From Acetobacteraceae bacterium (GTDB lineage Bacteria; Pseudomonadota; Alphaproteobacteria; Acetobacterales; Acetobacteraceae), in assembly GCA_947474705.1 (NCBI GenBank), contig CANJJS010000040.1:1-42067 (forward strand): a stretch of 42,067 nt of DNA. The letters are read 5' to 3'. The notes beneath the pieces are model-generated. The model was not told the origin of the DNA. It did no database searches and was given only the letters and a program-made list of their open reading frames with translations. Within the stretch, counting starts at the first letter, position 1. Every line of letters starts with the position of its first letter. Positions 18,614 through 25,946 of the stretch are shown here, piece by piece. The translations under genes were made by a program, and so were the position numbers.

Positions 18614-19093
18614 TTAAGCCTTGGCGTGCATCAGCGGATGCGCGGCGGCGATCGCCTTGACGATGTTATGATAACCCGTGCAACGGCAGAGATTGCCTTC
18701 CAGGCCCTCGCGAATCTCTTGCTCGGTCAGACCGGCGGGGTGCGCGTTCACCAGATCGATCGCCGACATCACCATGCCCGGTGTGCAGAAGCCGCATTGC
18801 AGGGCGTGATGTTCGCGGAACATTTCCTGCATTGGGTGCAGCGTGCCGTCGGCCGCGGCCAGACCTTCGATGGTTGTCACCGAGGTGCCGTTGGCCTGAA
18901 CCGCCAGCATGGTGCAGGATTTGGCGGAGATGCCATCCACATGCACGACGCAGGCGCCGCACTGCGAGGTATCGCAGCCGACATGGGTGCCGGTCAGCGC
19001 CAGCTTTTCCCGTAACACTTCCACCAGCAGGGTGCGGTTTTCGACCTCCACCGTGTGCTGCTTTCCGTTCACCGTCAGGGTGACCTGAGGCAT
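18614..19093 (-). CDS. coxS: Molybdenum hydroxylase [2Fe-2S] small subunit (CoxS-like)
   Basis: A 159-residue iron-sulfur subunit linking the Mo site to FAD. The plant-type N-terminal [2Fe-2S] cluster ligands lie in [16 protein letters not shown] (residues 43-58). The C-terminal four-helix cluster ligands lie in CGFCTPGM and in CRCTGY near residues 98-142. The length is standard. ATG 19093 ([17 protein letters not shown]) is preceded by AGGGAGAG and is preferred to farther upstream in-frame starts, which encode arginine-rich non-family sequence. It is the first gene of the operon and diverges from an MFS transporter across a 304-base gap. Confidence 0.94.
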   Translation of the reverse strand: MPQVTLTVNGKQHTVEVENRTLLVEVLREKLALTGTHVGCDTSQCGACVVHVDGISAKSCTMLAVQANGTSVTTIEGLAAADGTLHPMQEMFREHHALQCGFCTPGMVMSAIDLVNAHPAGLTEQEIREGLEGNLCRCTGYHNIVKAIAAAHPLMHAKA

Positions 19094-19397
19094 CGCGCGC
19101 TCTCCCTTATATCTCGACTCAACTCGCGGCCGGAGTGTGTCCGCGGGGCTCGCGCGGGTCAAGCGGCCACCTGAGAAGGAAAGGCGCGGCGGGGTTTGGG
19201 GACGGCCCCCGATGCCGGCCGTCGCGCCGCTCGATCGGCCGGTGCGGGCCGATCGGGGGAAACGCGCCACGCGCCGAGGGCGACGCCTTGTTTTCGGTTG
19301 CCCGACTGCCTATGGGCCCCATGATCGCCCAGGAACGAATTAGGGCCGAGGCCGCTGGGTGTCTGGGTGGGCGACAACGGGAAGGTGAAACGCGACA
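19094..19397. other. Divergent intergenic region between coxS and the MFS transporter, with an inverted repeat
   Basis: This 304-base gap should contain promoters for both transcription units. The clearest structure is an inverted repeat with 9-base arms, CGATCGGCC at 19232-19240 and GGCCGATCG at 19247-19255, around a 6-base loop. It lies 139 bases before coxS and 143 bases before the transporter, nearly central, as an operator for a shared regulator might. No regulator gene is adjacent. No convincing -35/-10 pair could be picked on either strand. Confidence 0.45.
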
Positions 19398-21128
19398 ATG
19401 AGCGCATCGATTTCGAGGGGCGGCGCCTCCGACCCAAACCGCGCGATGAGCAGCGACGAGAAGAAAGTCATCCTGGCCTCCTCGCTGGGAACTGTCTTCG
19501 AGTGGTATGACTTTTATCTCTATGGCTCGCTCGCCGTGATCATCGGGGCGAAGTTCTTTGGCCAGTTCGACGAAACGACGCGATCGATCTTCGCGCTGCT
19601 GGCCTTCGCCGCCGGCTTCCTGGTGCGCCCGTTCGGCGCGCTGGTGTTTGGGCGTCTGGGCGATCTGGTTGGGCGGAAATACACCTTCCTCATCACCATT
19701 CTGATCATGGGCGCCTCGACGTTCATCGTCGGGGTCCTGCCGACTTCGGACAGTATCGGCTTGTCGGCCGCGGTCATTCTGATCGTGCTGCGGATGTTGC
19801 AGGGGCTGGCGCTTGGCGGCGAATATGGCGGCGCCGCGACCTATGTCGCGGAGCATGCGCCGGCGGGACGGCGCGGCTTTTATACAAGCTGGATTCAGAC
19901 CACGGCGACGCTGGGTCTGTTCTTGTCGTTGATCGTGATCCTCACCACCCGTTATGCGATCGGCGAACAGGAGTTCCAGGCCTGGGGCTGGCGCGTGCCG
20001 TTCCTGCTGTCGATCCTGTTGCTGGCCGTCTCCGTTTGGATCCGGATGCAACTGGCGGAAAGCCCGGCGTTCCTGAAGATGAAATCCGAGGGCACGCATT
20101 CCAAGGCGCCGCTGAGCGAGGCCTTTGGCCAGTGGTCGAACGCCAAGGTCGCGATCCTGGCGCTGGTCGGGCTGGTCGCGGGTCAGGCGGTGGTCTGGTA
20201 CTCCGGCCAGTTTTACGCGCTGTTCTTCCTGACCGCGACGCTGAAGGTGGATGGTCCCACGGGCAATCTGCTCGTCGCCTGGTCGCTCGCGTTGGGCACC
20301 GGCGGGTTCGTGCTGTTTGGCTGGTTGTCGGACAAGATCGGCCGCAAGCCGATCATTCTCGGTGGCTGTCTGATCGCCGTCGTCACTTATTTCTCCGTGT
20401 TCGGCTTCATCGCGGAGACGGCCAATCCCTTGCTGACCAAGGCGCAGGAAACGGTGAAGGTCGCGGTGATCGCCGATCCGGCCGAGTGCTCGTTCCAGTT
20501 CAACCCGGTTGGCACGGCGAAATTCACGTCCGGTTGCGACATCGCGAAGGGGACGCTGTCGCGCGCCTCCGTTGTGTACGCGCAGCAGGATGCTCCGGCG
20601 GGCACGGCGGCCACGGTGAAGATTGGGGACAAGACGATCGCGGTGAAAACCGCGACCTTCGGCAAGGATGTCGCGGAGACGCTGACCGCGGTCGGTTATC
20701 CCGCCGCGTCCAACCCTTCCGTCGTGAAGATGGCGCATCCGCTGGATATCTTCCGGGCGCAGCCCTTTAAGCTGGTGATGGCGCTGACGTTCCTGGTGAT
20801 CCTGGTGACCATGGTCTATGGCCCGATGGCGGCGGCGCTGGTGGAACTGTTCCCGACGCGTATCCGCTATACCTCGATGTCGCTGCCTTATCATATTGGC
20901 AATGGCTGGTTCGGCGGATTGTTGCCCGCGACGGTGCTGGCGATGAACGCGCAGAACGGCAGCATCTATTTCGGGTTATGGTATCCGATCGCGATCGCCG
21001 CGATGACCGTGGTCGTCGGGGTGCTGTTCGTGCCGGAGACGAAGGATCGCGACATTTACGCCGGCGATTCCACGCGCCATCCGGGCGACCGGGAGGTGCC
21101 GTTCGAACCGATGGCGCCTGAGTCCTAA
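19398..21128 (+). CDS. MFS transporter, metabolite:H+ symporter type, with an extra domain
   Basis: A 576-residue inner-membrane symporter. The N-terminal half is typical of the MHS/ShiA/ProP group: SSLGTVFEWYDFYLYGSLAVI, then GRLGDLVGRKYTF (the MFS loop 2-3 motif) and ALGGEYGGAATYVAEHAPAGRRG. Twelve helices are expected. Usual members are about 430-460 residues; here about 110 extra residues (roughly 340-450) separate the FGFIAETAN helix end from the helix starting FKLVMALTFLVI. The insert is hydrophilic, has two cysteines (AECSFQF and SGCDIAKG) and a beta-rich look. ATG 19398 or ATG 19446 could start it. Substrates of the group are dicarboxylates, shikimate, betaine and similar acids. Confidence 0.9.
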   Translation: MSASISRGGASDPNRAMSSDEKKVILASSLGTVFEWYDFYLYGSLAVIIGAKFFGQFDETTRSIFALLAFAAGFLVRPFGALVFGRLGDLVGRKYTFLITILIMGASTFIVGVLPTSDSIGLSAAVILIVLRMLQGLALGGEYGGAATYVAEHAPAGRRGFYTSWIQTTATLGLFLSLIVILTTRYAIGEQEFQAWGWRVPFLLSILLLAVSVWIRMQLAESPAFLKMKSEGTHSKAPLSEAFGQWSNAKVAILALVGLVAGQAVVWYSGQFYALFFLTATLKVDGPTGNLLVAWSLALGTGGFVLFGWLSDKIGRKPIILGGCLIAVVTYFSVFGFIAETANPLLTKAQETVKVAVIADPAECSFQFNPVGTAKFTSGCDIAKGTLSRASVVYAQQDAPAGTAATVKIGDKTIAVKTATFGKDVAETLTAVGYPAASNPSVVKMAHPLDIFRAQPFKLVMALTFLVILVTMVYGPMAAALVELFPTRIRYTSMSLPYHIGNGWFGGLLPATVLAMNAQNGSIYFGLWYPIAIAAMTVVVGVLFVPETKDRDIYAGDSTRHPGDREVPFEPMAPES

Positions 21129-21158
21129 CGCCTCTACCACCACTCCTGTCTTCACGCG

Positions 21159-21189
21159 ACGCCGCCGGACCCTGGTCTGGCGGCGTTTT
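21159..21189 (+). terminator. Rho-independent terminator of the MFS transporter gene
   Basis: Arms ACGCCGCC (21159-21166) and GGCGGCGT (21179-21186) form an 8-pair stem that extends inward through GGACC/GGTCT, followed by TTTT at 21186-21189. It lies 30 bases after the transporter stop and before the convergent gene ending at 21213. The T-run is short. Confidence 0.75.
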
Positions 21190-21212
21190 CGACTCGGCGG
21201 CGTGTTCGCGTT

Positions 21213-21845
21213 TTATTCCGCCATGTTGTAAAAGTTGGCGGACACCGAGGCGCGCTCCAGCAGCGCCCGCAACCGTGGATTGTCCTCGCTGTTGCGCTCC
21301 GTCAGGGTTTTCATGGGCACGAAGAACTCGTGCGCATGCGGTAACTGATGGCGGGCGAACCCCGCGTAGTGGTGATCTTTCAGTCCATATAGGACTCGCA
21401 TTTCCCGCACCGGGATCGCGGCGGGCACTGTTGGTTCGTGCCGGAACACGCGCGTCGCCCGCCAGCGCGGTGTCGGGTCGTCCGGCGCCACGGCGGCGAG
21501 GAGCCAGGGGACCGGGCAGACCGCGAGCAACGAGTGCGTGCTCGGTGCGAAGCGGGAGCGCTTGTCCAGCAGGTTTTGCAGGGTGCTGCACGCCTCGATG
21601 GCGAAGATGTCGACGTATGCCTCTTCGAAAGTGCCTCCGAAGTTCAACCAGAGGCCGTCGGGAAGCGTGCGGAGTTTCGTGCTGCCGGGAAGTTTGAGAA
21701 AGGGATTGCTGATCCCGGCGTCCTCCGACGGCCGGCCGCGCAGCCAGCTTTCCTTACCACGGCGCGGCTTGAGCCCAGGCGGCCGTTGCGGCCACCGCTT
21801 GAGGCTCTCTTTGACCATCGTGTCGAGCACCAATCGATCCTTCAT
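21213..21845 (-). CDS. Protein of unknown function, orphan
   Basis: A 210-residue soluble protein I do not recognise. The N-terminal 40 residues are basic (KESLKRWPQRPPGLKPRRGKE). The middle is the most protein-like part: DGLWLNFGGTFEEAYVDIFAIEA, then LLDKRSRFAPSTHSLLAVCPVPWLL. The C-terminal part has several histidines (KDHHYAGFARHQLPHAHEFF) that could bind metal. No signal peptide, membrane helix or known motif is seen. ATG 21845 follows a G-rich ribosome site. It sits between an MFS terminator and a 338-base gap that is noticeably AT-richer just upstream of its start, which suggests recent arrival, perhaps with accessory DNA. Conservation elsewhere cannot be judged here. Confidence 0.6.
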   Translation of the reverse strand: MKDRLVLDTMVKESLKRWPQRPPGLKPRRGKESWLRGRPSEDAGISNPFLKLPGSTKLRTLPDGLWLNFGGTFEEAYVDIFAIEACSTLQNLLDKRSRFAPSTHSLLAVCPVPWLLAAVAPDDPTPRWRATRVFRHEPTVPAAIPVREMRVLYGLKDHHYAGFARHQLPHAHEFFVPMKTLTERNSEDNPRLRALLERASVSANFYNMAE

Positions 21846-22183
21846 GCTCCCCCCGGCGGAATGGTTAAGAAATCGTATACAACCTATGGATGTATGTATC
21901 AGGGTTTCCGCATCCTATGGAAGAGGCTTTGCCGATTTTTCTCGATTTGACTCGAAAAAGAGCTTGCACCCCGATTCGACTCGCGCGGCGATGCATGGAG
22001 ACCGCGACTCGCCGGGGTTTGGGCATTCGCTCGGAATGGCCTTTGCGGATGGCCCCGGCGCGGCTAGGTTCTTTTCATGCCCGTGTTGTCACATGTCGCG
22101 CGAAGGATCTGGTGGCAGCCTCCCCGGTCGCGAGAGCCTGACGTTCGCGCCGAGCCGCCGGGCGGTACCGGGGCAGCGGCGGC
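21846..22183. other. 338-base intergenic region with AT-rich patch and short direct repeat
   Basis: No convincing gene is present. The first 60 bases (about 21858-21905) are much richer in A/T than the surroundings, including GTATACAACC and TGTATGTATC, and are the likely promoter area for the unknown gene on the minus strand. Farther on, CGATTTGACTCG (21943-21954) and CGATTCGACTCG (21972-21983) form a 12-base direct repeat with one mismatch, 29 bases apart, whose role is unclear. The rest is GC-rich upstream sequence of the lyase gene. Confidence 0.45.
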
Positions 22184-23191
22184 ATGAACGGGCGGCGATT
22201 GCGTTACAATGCGTTACGATCTCTTGCCGCGGCCGCGACGGCGGTCTCGCTGCTGACGGGTCTCGCCGGACCGGCGAAGGCAGCCGCCTGCGACGATCCC
22301 CCGGCACCGGTGCGCGATATCATCGCCGACCGGTTTTACGTCGATACCGCCAGCTCCATCGCCGACAAGGCGATCATCGCGCGGAACAAGAACGCCCTGG
22401 CGACACTGGATCACACGCTGACGGCGATCCTGGCGATGGCCGACAAGGGGCTGGCCGGCGATCTCGACAGTGCCGTTTGCGCGACGCGATGGCTGGCGAT
22501 TTGGGCCAAGGGCAACGCGATGATGGGGCTGATGAGCAGCCGTCAGGCCGAGGTGGAGCGTAAATGGCGCACGGCCGGGATGGCGGTTGGGTATCTGAAG
22601 GTGCGGGCGGCGGCGGATCCGGCCGACAGAGCGGTCATCGACGCCTGGTTCGACGGTCTCGCCGATCGGGTCGTGGCGGATCAGGGCTGGCCGGAGAAGC
22701 GCAATAACCATGTGTATTGGGCTGGTTACGCGGCGGGGGCGGTGGGCACGGCGACCGGGGCGGCGCGGCATATCGCGTTTTCGAAGCGCGCGTATCTCGC
22801 CGGGCTCAGCGACATCCGGCCGGATGGCACGCTGCCGATGGAACTGGCGCGGCGGCAGAAGGCGCTGGAATACCATACTTATGCGCTGGCGCCGCTGGTC
22901 ATGGCGGCGGAGCTGGCGTCGCTTCGGGGGGAGGATTGGTACACCCAGGAGAACGGCGCGCTGCATCGTCTGGCCGCGCGTGTCCTGGCGGGACTGAAGG
23001 ACCCGAAGGCCTTCGCCGCCTTGGCGCACGAGGCATCGGTGGATGTGCCGAAGGGGGGATTGCTGGGGTGGCTGGCGTTTTACCGCATCCGCTTTCCGGC
23101 CCGCGCCGAGGGGGGGCCGCCGGGTCCGTTTCGCTACCCGTGGCTGGGTGGCAATGTGACCGCGACGGCCAACGCGTGGGTGAAACGGTAG
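22184..23191 (+). CDS. Alginate lyase-type protein (PL5 family)
   Basis: A 335-residue secreted protein. A signal peptide is likely: basic MNGRRLRYNALR, a hydrophobic core to about residue 27 and a cut after AKA near residue 33. The AlgL/PL5 pattern is visible: EKRNNHVYWAGYAAG (the family NNH motif, with catalytic asparagine and histidine) and PMELARRQKALEYHTYALAPLVMAAELA (catalytic arginine and tyrosine region). PL5 enzymes cleave poly-mannuronate by beta-elimination in the periplasm. No alginate synthesis genes (algD, alg8, alg44 and so on) are nearby, so the real substrate could be another uronate-containing polymer. It reads towards rplM but is separated from it by a good promoter. Confidence 0.85.
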   Translation: MNGRRLRYNALRSLAAAATAVSLLTGLAGPAKAAACDDPPAPVRDIIADRFYVDTASSIADKAIIARNKNALATLDHTLTAILAMADKGLAGDLDSAVCATRWLAIWAKGNAMMGLMSSRQAEVERKWRTAGMAVGYLKVRAAADPADRAVIDAWFDGLADRVVADQGWPEKRNNHVYWAGYAAGAVGTATGAARHIAFSKRAYLAGLSDIRPDGTLPMELARRQKALEYHTYALAPLVMAAELASLRGEDWYTQENGALHRLAARVLAGLKDPKAFAALAHEASVDVPKGGLLGWLAFYRIRFPARAEGGPPGPFRYPWLGGNVTATANAWVKR

Positions 23192-23243
23192 AGACGGGTG
23201 CTCCGCGCGGCGTGCGGTAGCATAATACCACACAAAGAAATCC

Positions 23244-23272
23244 TTGACGGGACGGGCTCTCCCGGCGATAAG
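23244..23272 (+). promoter_or_regulatory. Promoter of the rplM-rpsI operon
   Basis: A -35 box TTGACG (23244-23249), a spacer of exactly 17 bases and a -10 box GATAAG (23267-23272) lie 34 bases before the rplM ATG. Five of six -35 bases and four of six -10 bases match the sigma-70 consensus, as expected for a strongly expressed ribosomal protein operon. Confidence 0.7.
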
Positions 23273-23305
23273 CCGCGCCTTCATCCCTACGGACCGCACG
23301 AAACC

Positions 23306-23773
23306 ATGCTCAAAACCACCCAATCGCTGAAACCGGCGGAGGTGCAGAAGGACTGGATCCTGATCGACGCGGAGGGCGTCGTTCTCGGCCGCCTCGCCGT
23401 CATCATCGCCAACCGTCTGCGCGGCAAGCACAAGCCGCAATTCACCCCGCATGTCGATGGCGGCGACAATGTCATCGTCGTCAACGCCGGCAAGGTCAAA
23501 ATCACCGGCAACAAAGCGGCGAACGAGATTTTCTACTACCACACCGGTTATCCCGGCGGGATCAAGGGCCGCTCGATCCAGCAGCGCCTCGACTCGAAGC
23601 ACCCGGAGCGGGTGCTGGAAAAGGCCGTGGAACGGATGATCACCCGCGGGCCGCTGCAGCGCCGGCAGATGAAGCACCTGCATGTCTACGCGGGGCCCGA
23701 GCATCCGCATGACGGTCAGCAGCCCGTGACGCTGGACGTCGGGGCACTCAATCCGAAGAACAAGAGGGGCTGA
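23306..23773 (+). CDS. rplM: Large-subunit ribosomal protein L13 (uL13)
   Basis: A 155-residue 50S protein that binds 23S rRNA early in assembly. Clear L13 features are [27 protein letters not shown] (17-43), [17 protein letters not shown] and the [12 protein letters not shown] segment, followed by the [12 protein letters not shown] helix. ATG 23306 ([17 protein letters not shown]) gives normal length; farther upstream in-frame codons lie in the promoter. It forms the standard two-gene operon with rpsI, starting 5 bases after its stop. Confidence 0.97.
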   Translation: MLKTTQSLKPAEVQKDWILIDAEGVVLGRLAVIIANRLRGKHKPQFTPHVDGGDNVIVVNAGKVKITGNKAANEIFYYHTGYPGGIKGRSIQQRLDSKHPERVLEKAVERMITRGPLQRRQMKHLHVYAGPEHPHDGQQPVTLDVGALNPKNKRG

Positions 23774-23778
23774 GCGCC

Positions 23779-24303
23779 ATGTCAGAGAATCAAACCGGCA
23801 CGCTGGCCGATCTGAGAGAGGCTCTGGCCGCCCGCCAGGCCGCCACCGCCGCGCAGGGCGGCACCGCCGCGCAAGACGCCGCCGATATGCCGAAACGGGA
23901 AGCCAAGCGCGACGCGTTCGGCCGTTCTTACGCCACCGGCCGCCGGAAAGAGTCCGTGGCGCGCGTGTGGGTGAAGCCGGGCAAGGGCGAGATCACGGTC
24001 AACGGACGCCCGGTCGTGCAGTATTTCGCCCGGCCCGTGCTGCGCATGCTGCTGACCCAGCCGTTCCTGGTCGCGGATCGTTACAACCAGTTCGACGTCG
24101 TTTGCACGGTCGTCGGCGGGGGCCTGTCCGGCCAGGCCGGCGCGGTGCGTCACGGCATCAGCCGGGCCCTGACCTATTACGAGCCGGAACTGCGCGGCAT
24201 TCTGAAGGTCGCGGGCTTCCTGACGCGTGACTCGCGCGCGGTGGAACGGAAGAAATACGGTAAGGCCAAGGCCCGCCGGAGCTTCCAGTTCAGCAAGCGC
24301 TGA
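23779..24303 (+). CDS. rpsI: Small-subunit ribosomal protein S9 (uS9), N-terminally extended
   Basis: A 174-residue 30S protein whose C-terminal tail reaches the P-site tRNA. The core begins near residue 50 with the S9 pattern [19 protein letters not shown]. The [14 protein letters not shown] helix and the basic end [18 protein letters not shown] are canonical. The first 45 residues are an alanine/glutamine-rich extension (for example [18 protein letters not shown]) beyond the roughly 130-residue bacterial form; such extensions are common in alphaproteobacteria. It is followed by a strong terminator. Confidence 0.97.
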   Translation: MSENQTGTLADLREALAARQAATAAQGGTAAQDAADMPKREAKRDAFGRSYATGRRKESVARVWVKPGKGEITVNGRPVVQYFARPVLRMLLTQPFLVADRYNQFDVVCTVVGGGLSGQAGAVRHGISRALTYYEPELRGILKVAGFLTRDSRAVERKKYGKAKARRSFQFSKR

Positions 24304-24332
24304 TTTCGGTCCTTTTCGATATCGGAGAACCG

Positions 24333-24367
24333 GGCCTCGGGGGCATTGTTCCCGGGGCCTTTTCTTT
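24333..24367 (+). terminator. Rho-independent terminator of rplM-rpsI
   Basis: Arms GGCCTCGGG (24333-24341) and CCCGGGGCC (24351-24359) make a 9-pair stem with one G-U pair and a 9-base loop, followed by TTTTCTTT. It begins 29 bases after the rpsI stop. Confidence 0.88.
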
Positions 24368-24474
24368 GGGCGTGCCTGCTCTTTTGGCGTGTCCGCCGCG
24401 CCGCAACCACCCTGGCGCCCGGCGGCGCCCCGGGATACGACCAGCCAACAACCGCGGCACAATGGAGGACGCCC

Positions 24475-25110
24475 ATGACCGACCGACTCACCCTCTACGG
24501 CAGCTTCACCTCCAGTTCCTCCTATAAGCCGATGCTGTTTCTGGCGCTGTCCGGCCTCCCCTTCAGTTTTCGGACGGTGAATCTGAAGATTGGCAAGCAG
24601 AACGAACCCGAACATCTAGGCCGCAACCGCTACGGCAAGGTCCCGGTGCTGGAACATCGCGGCCTGACGATTGTCCAGTCGAACGTCGTTCTCAGCTACC
24701 TCGCCTCCGCCACCGGCTGTTTCGAGGGCAAGACCGAGCAGGACCGCTGGACCGCGCGCGAGTGGCTGGACTGGGAAGCGGATCAGATCACCAACGTCGC
24801 CAAGGTCCGCCACTACAGCCGGTTCCGGAAAGTGGACCCGGCCGTCATGGACTATTTCCGCCCGCTGGCGGAAGCCGCGCTGGCCTTCGTCGACAAATCC
24901 CTGGCGGGCCGCGAGTGGCTGGTGGGCGATTCCATGACCATCGCCGATATCGGCTGCTGGGGCCGCATGGTGTTCATGGCCGAGGGCGGCCTTAACATTG
25001 AGACCTGGCCCAATCTGTTGGCATGGGCCAACCGCATCAAGGCGCTGCCGGGCTTCGCGCTGCCTTACGATCTGATCCCGTCCAAAGATCGCGAATACGA
25101 TCCGGCCTGA
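24475..25110 (+). CDS. Glutathione S-transferase family protein
   Basis: A 211-residue cytosolic GST. The N-terminal thioredoxin-like domain (1-80) has LTLYGSFTSSSSYKPMLFLAL, where the serine cluster after the first strand is the probable glutathione-activating site, then the cis-proline KVPVLEHRGLTIVQSNVVLSYL with the QS pair that binds the gamma-glutamyl group. The helical C-terminal domain carries the folding motif SMTIADIGCWGRM. It conjugates glutathione to electrophiles or acts as a peroxidase; the substrate is unknown. ATG 24475 has a GGAGGA site. It follows the rpsI terminator and is probably monocistronic. Confidence 0.9.
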   Translation: MTDRLTLYGSFTSSSSYKPMLFLALSGLPFSFRTVNLKIGKQNEPEHLGRNRYGKVPVLEHRGLTIVQSNVVLSYLASATGCFEGKTEQDRWTAREWLDWEADQITNVAKVRHYSRFRKVDPAVMDYFRPLAEAALAFVDKSLAGREWLVGDSMTIADIGCWGRMVFMAEGGLNIETWPNLLAWANRIKALPGFALPYDLIPSKDREYDPA

Positions 25111-25197
25111 ACCACCCCGGCTTCCCGCGCGCCTGTCCCGGGGAACGGGCGCGGCGAAAACGTCCCGAGAAAACGGCGCCTTCGTCAAGGATTCAAC

Positions 25198-25869
25198 GTG
25201 GCCATTCTGACCTTTCACCACCCGCCGCTCTCGTTCCCCGCGCATTTCGACATTCCACCCGACCGGACCGCGTGGCCGGACCCGCAGCCCTATCAGAACA
25301 AGACCCCAAACCGCCCGCGCGCGAAATTCAAGAACTGGAAAGACGCGCTGGCGCCAAAAACGCCCATCGCGAAGTCGCTGGTGGGGCTCCACGGCGTCTA
25401 TATCCTGGTATTCGAACACCCCCATCCCGCCATTTTCATCGGTTTCACGGCCGTCGACACCGCCATACCGGACGATATCCTCAGCAGCCTCAAAAAACAC
25501 CGGGTCAAGGTCACGGGCTCCCATGTCGGACAAACCCATGGGACGACAGGCGGGGTCGAGCATACCAAGATCTGGTCCGATTTCGCCGGGCCACGTTACC
25601 GCCGGTCGCGGGCACACGGGACGGAGGCCGACCTCTGCGAGGACGTGAGATTTACGTTCGCGACGCTGGATGCCCCGGACCCGCCGTCCGCGAAGGATCT
25701 CAAGGGCTTCGAGTATGCGTTGTCCCAGGGCGTGGCGCATCGGGCGGTTCTGAAACTGTTTTGGCCGATGGGGGTACCGCGGGTTCTGCCGCTAAGCCCA
25801 GGCCCGGCGCGGGTCGCGGGCTCCGGATCGCATATTCGCCTGCCGGGAGGGATCGAGATCGCGCTCTGA
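25198..25869 (+). CDS. Divergent GIY-YIG-like protein
   Basis: A 223-residue soluble protein with a GTG start at 25198, preceded by AAGGA at suitable spacing. Residues 65-84 read HGVYILVFEHPHPAIFIGFT, which fits the GVY and YVG-type strands of a GIY-YIG nuclease core; a KIWSDFAGPRYRRSRAH segment (about 122-138) could supply the conserved arginine. The usual catalytic glutamate cannot be placed with confidence. The first 60 residues are proline-rich and unlike the family. The C-terminal tail (PLSPGPARVAGSGSHIRLPGG) looks disordered. It sits just before the GT41 gene but is separated from it by a promoter. Assignment to the fold is an inference; a nuclease role is not shown. Confidence 0.5.
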   Translation: MAILTFHHPPLSFPAHFDIPPDRTAWPDPQPYQNKTPNRPRAKFKNWKDALAPKTPIAKSLVGLHGVYILVFEHPHPAIFIGFTAVDTAIPDDILSSLKKHRVKVTGSHVGQTHGTTGGVEHTKIWSDFAGPRYRRSRAHGTEADLCEDVRFTFATLDAPDPPSAKDLKGFEYALSQGVAHRAVLKLFWPMGVPRVLPLSPGPARVAGSGSHIRLPGGIEIAL

Positions 25870-25911
25870 TCCCTTGGCCGAAGGGAGCGGGCCGCGCGAT
25901 CTGGCGCCCGG

Positions 25912-25940
25912 TTGACATCGCGAAGCGCCATCGTTGTGAT
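25912..25940 (+). promoter_or_regulatory. Promoter placed for a leaderless GT41 mRNA
   Basis: A perfect -35 TTGACA (25912-25917), a 17-base spacer and a -10 TGTGAT (25935-25940, four of six) would start transcription at about 25947, which is the A of the GT41 gene ATG. No ribosome site precedes that ATG (GATCCGCGG), which fits leaderless translation. Confidence 0.5.
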
Positions 25941-25946
25941 CCGCGG

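Noticed and set aside
25023-25946. In-frame extension upstream of the GT41 gene
   Set aside because: The TPR-containing protein begins naturally at ATG 25947. The preceding codons overlap the GIY-YIG-like gene in another frame and look non-coding.
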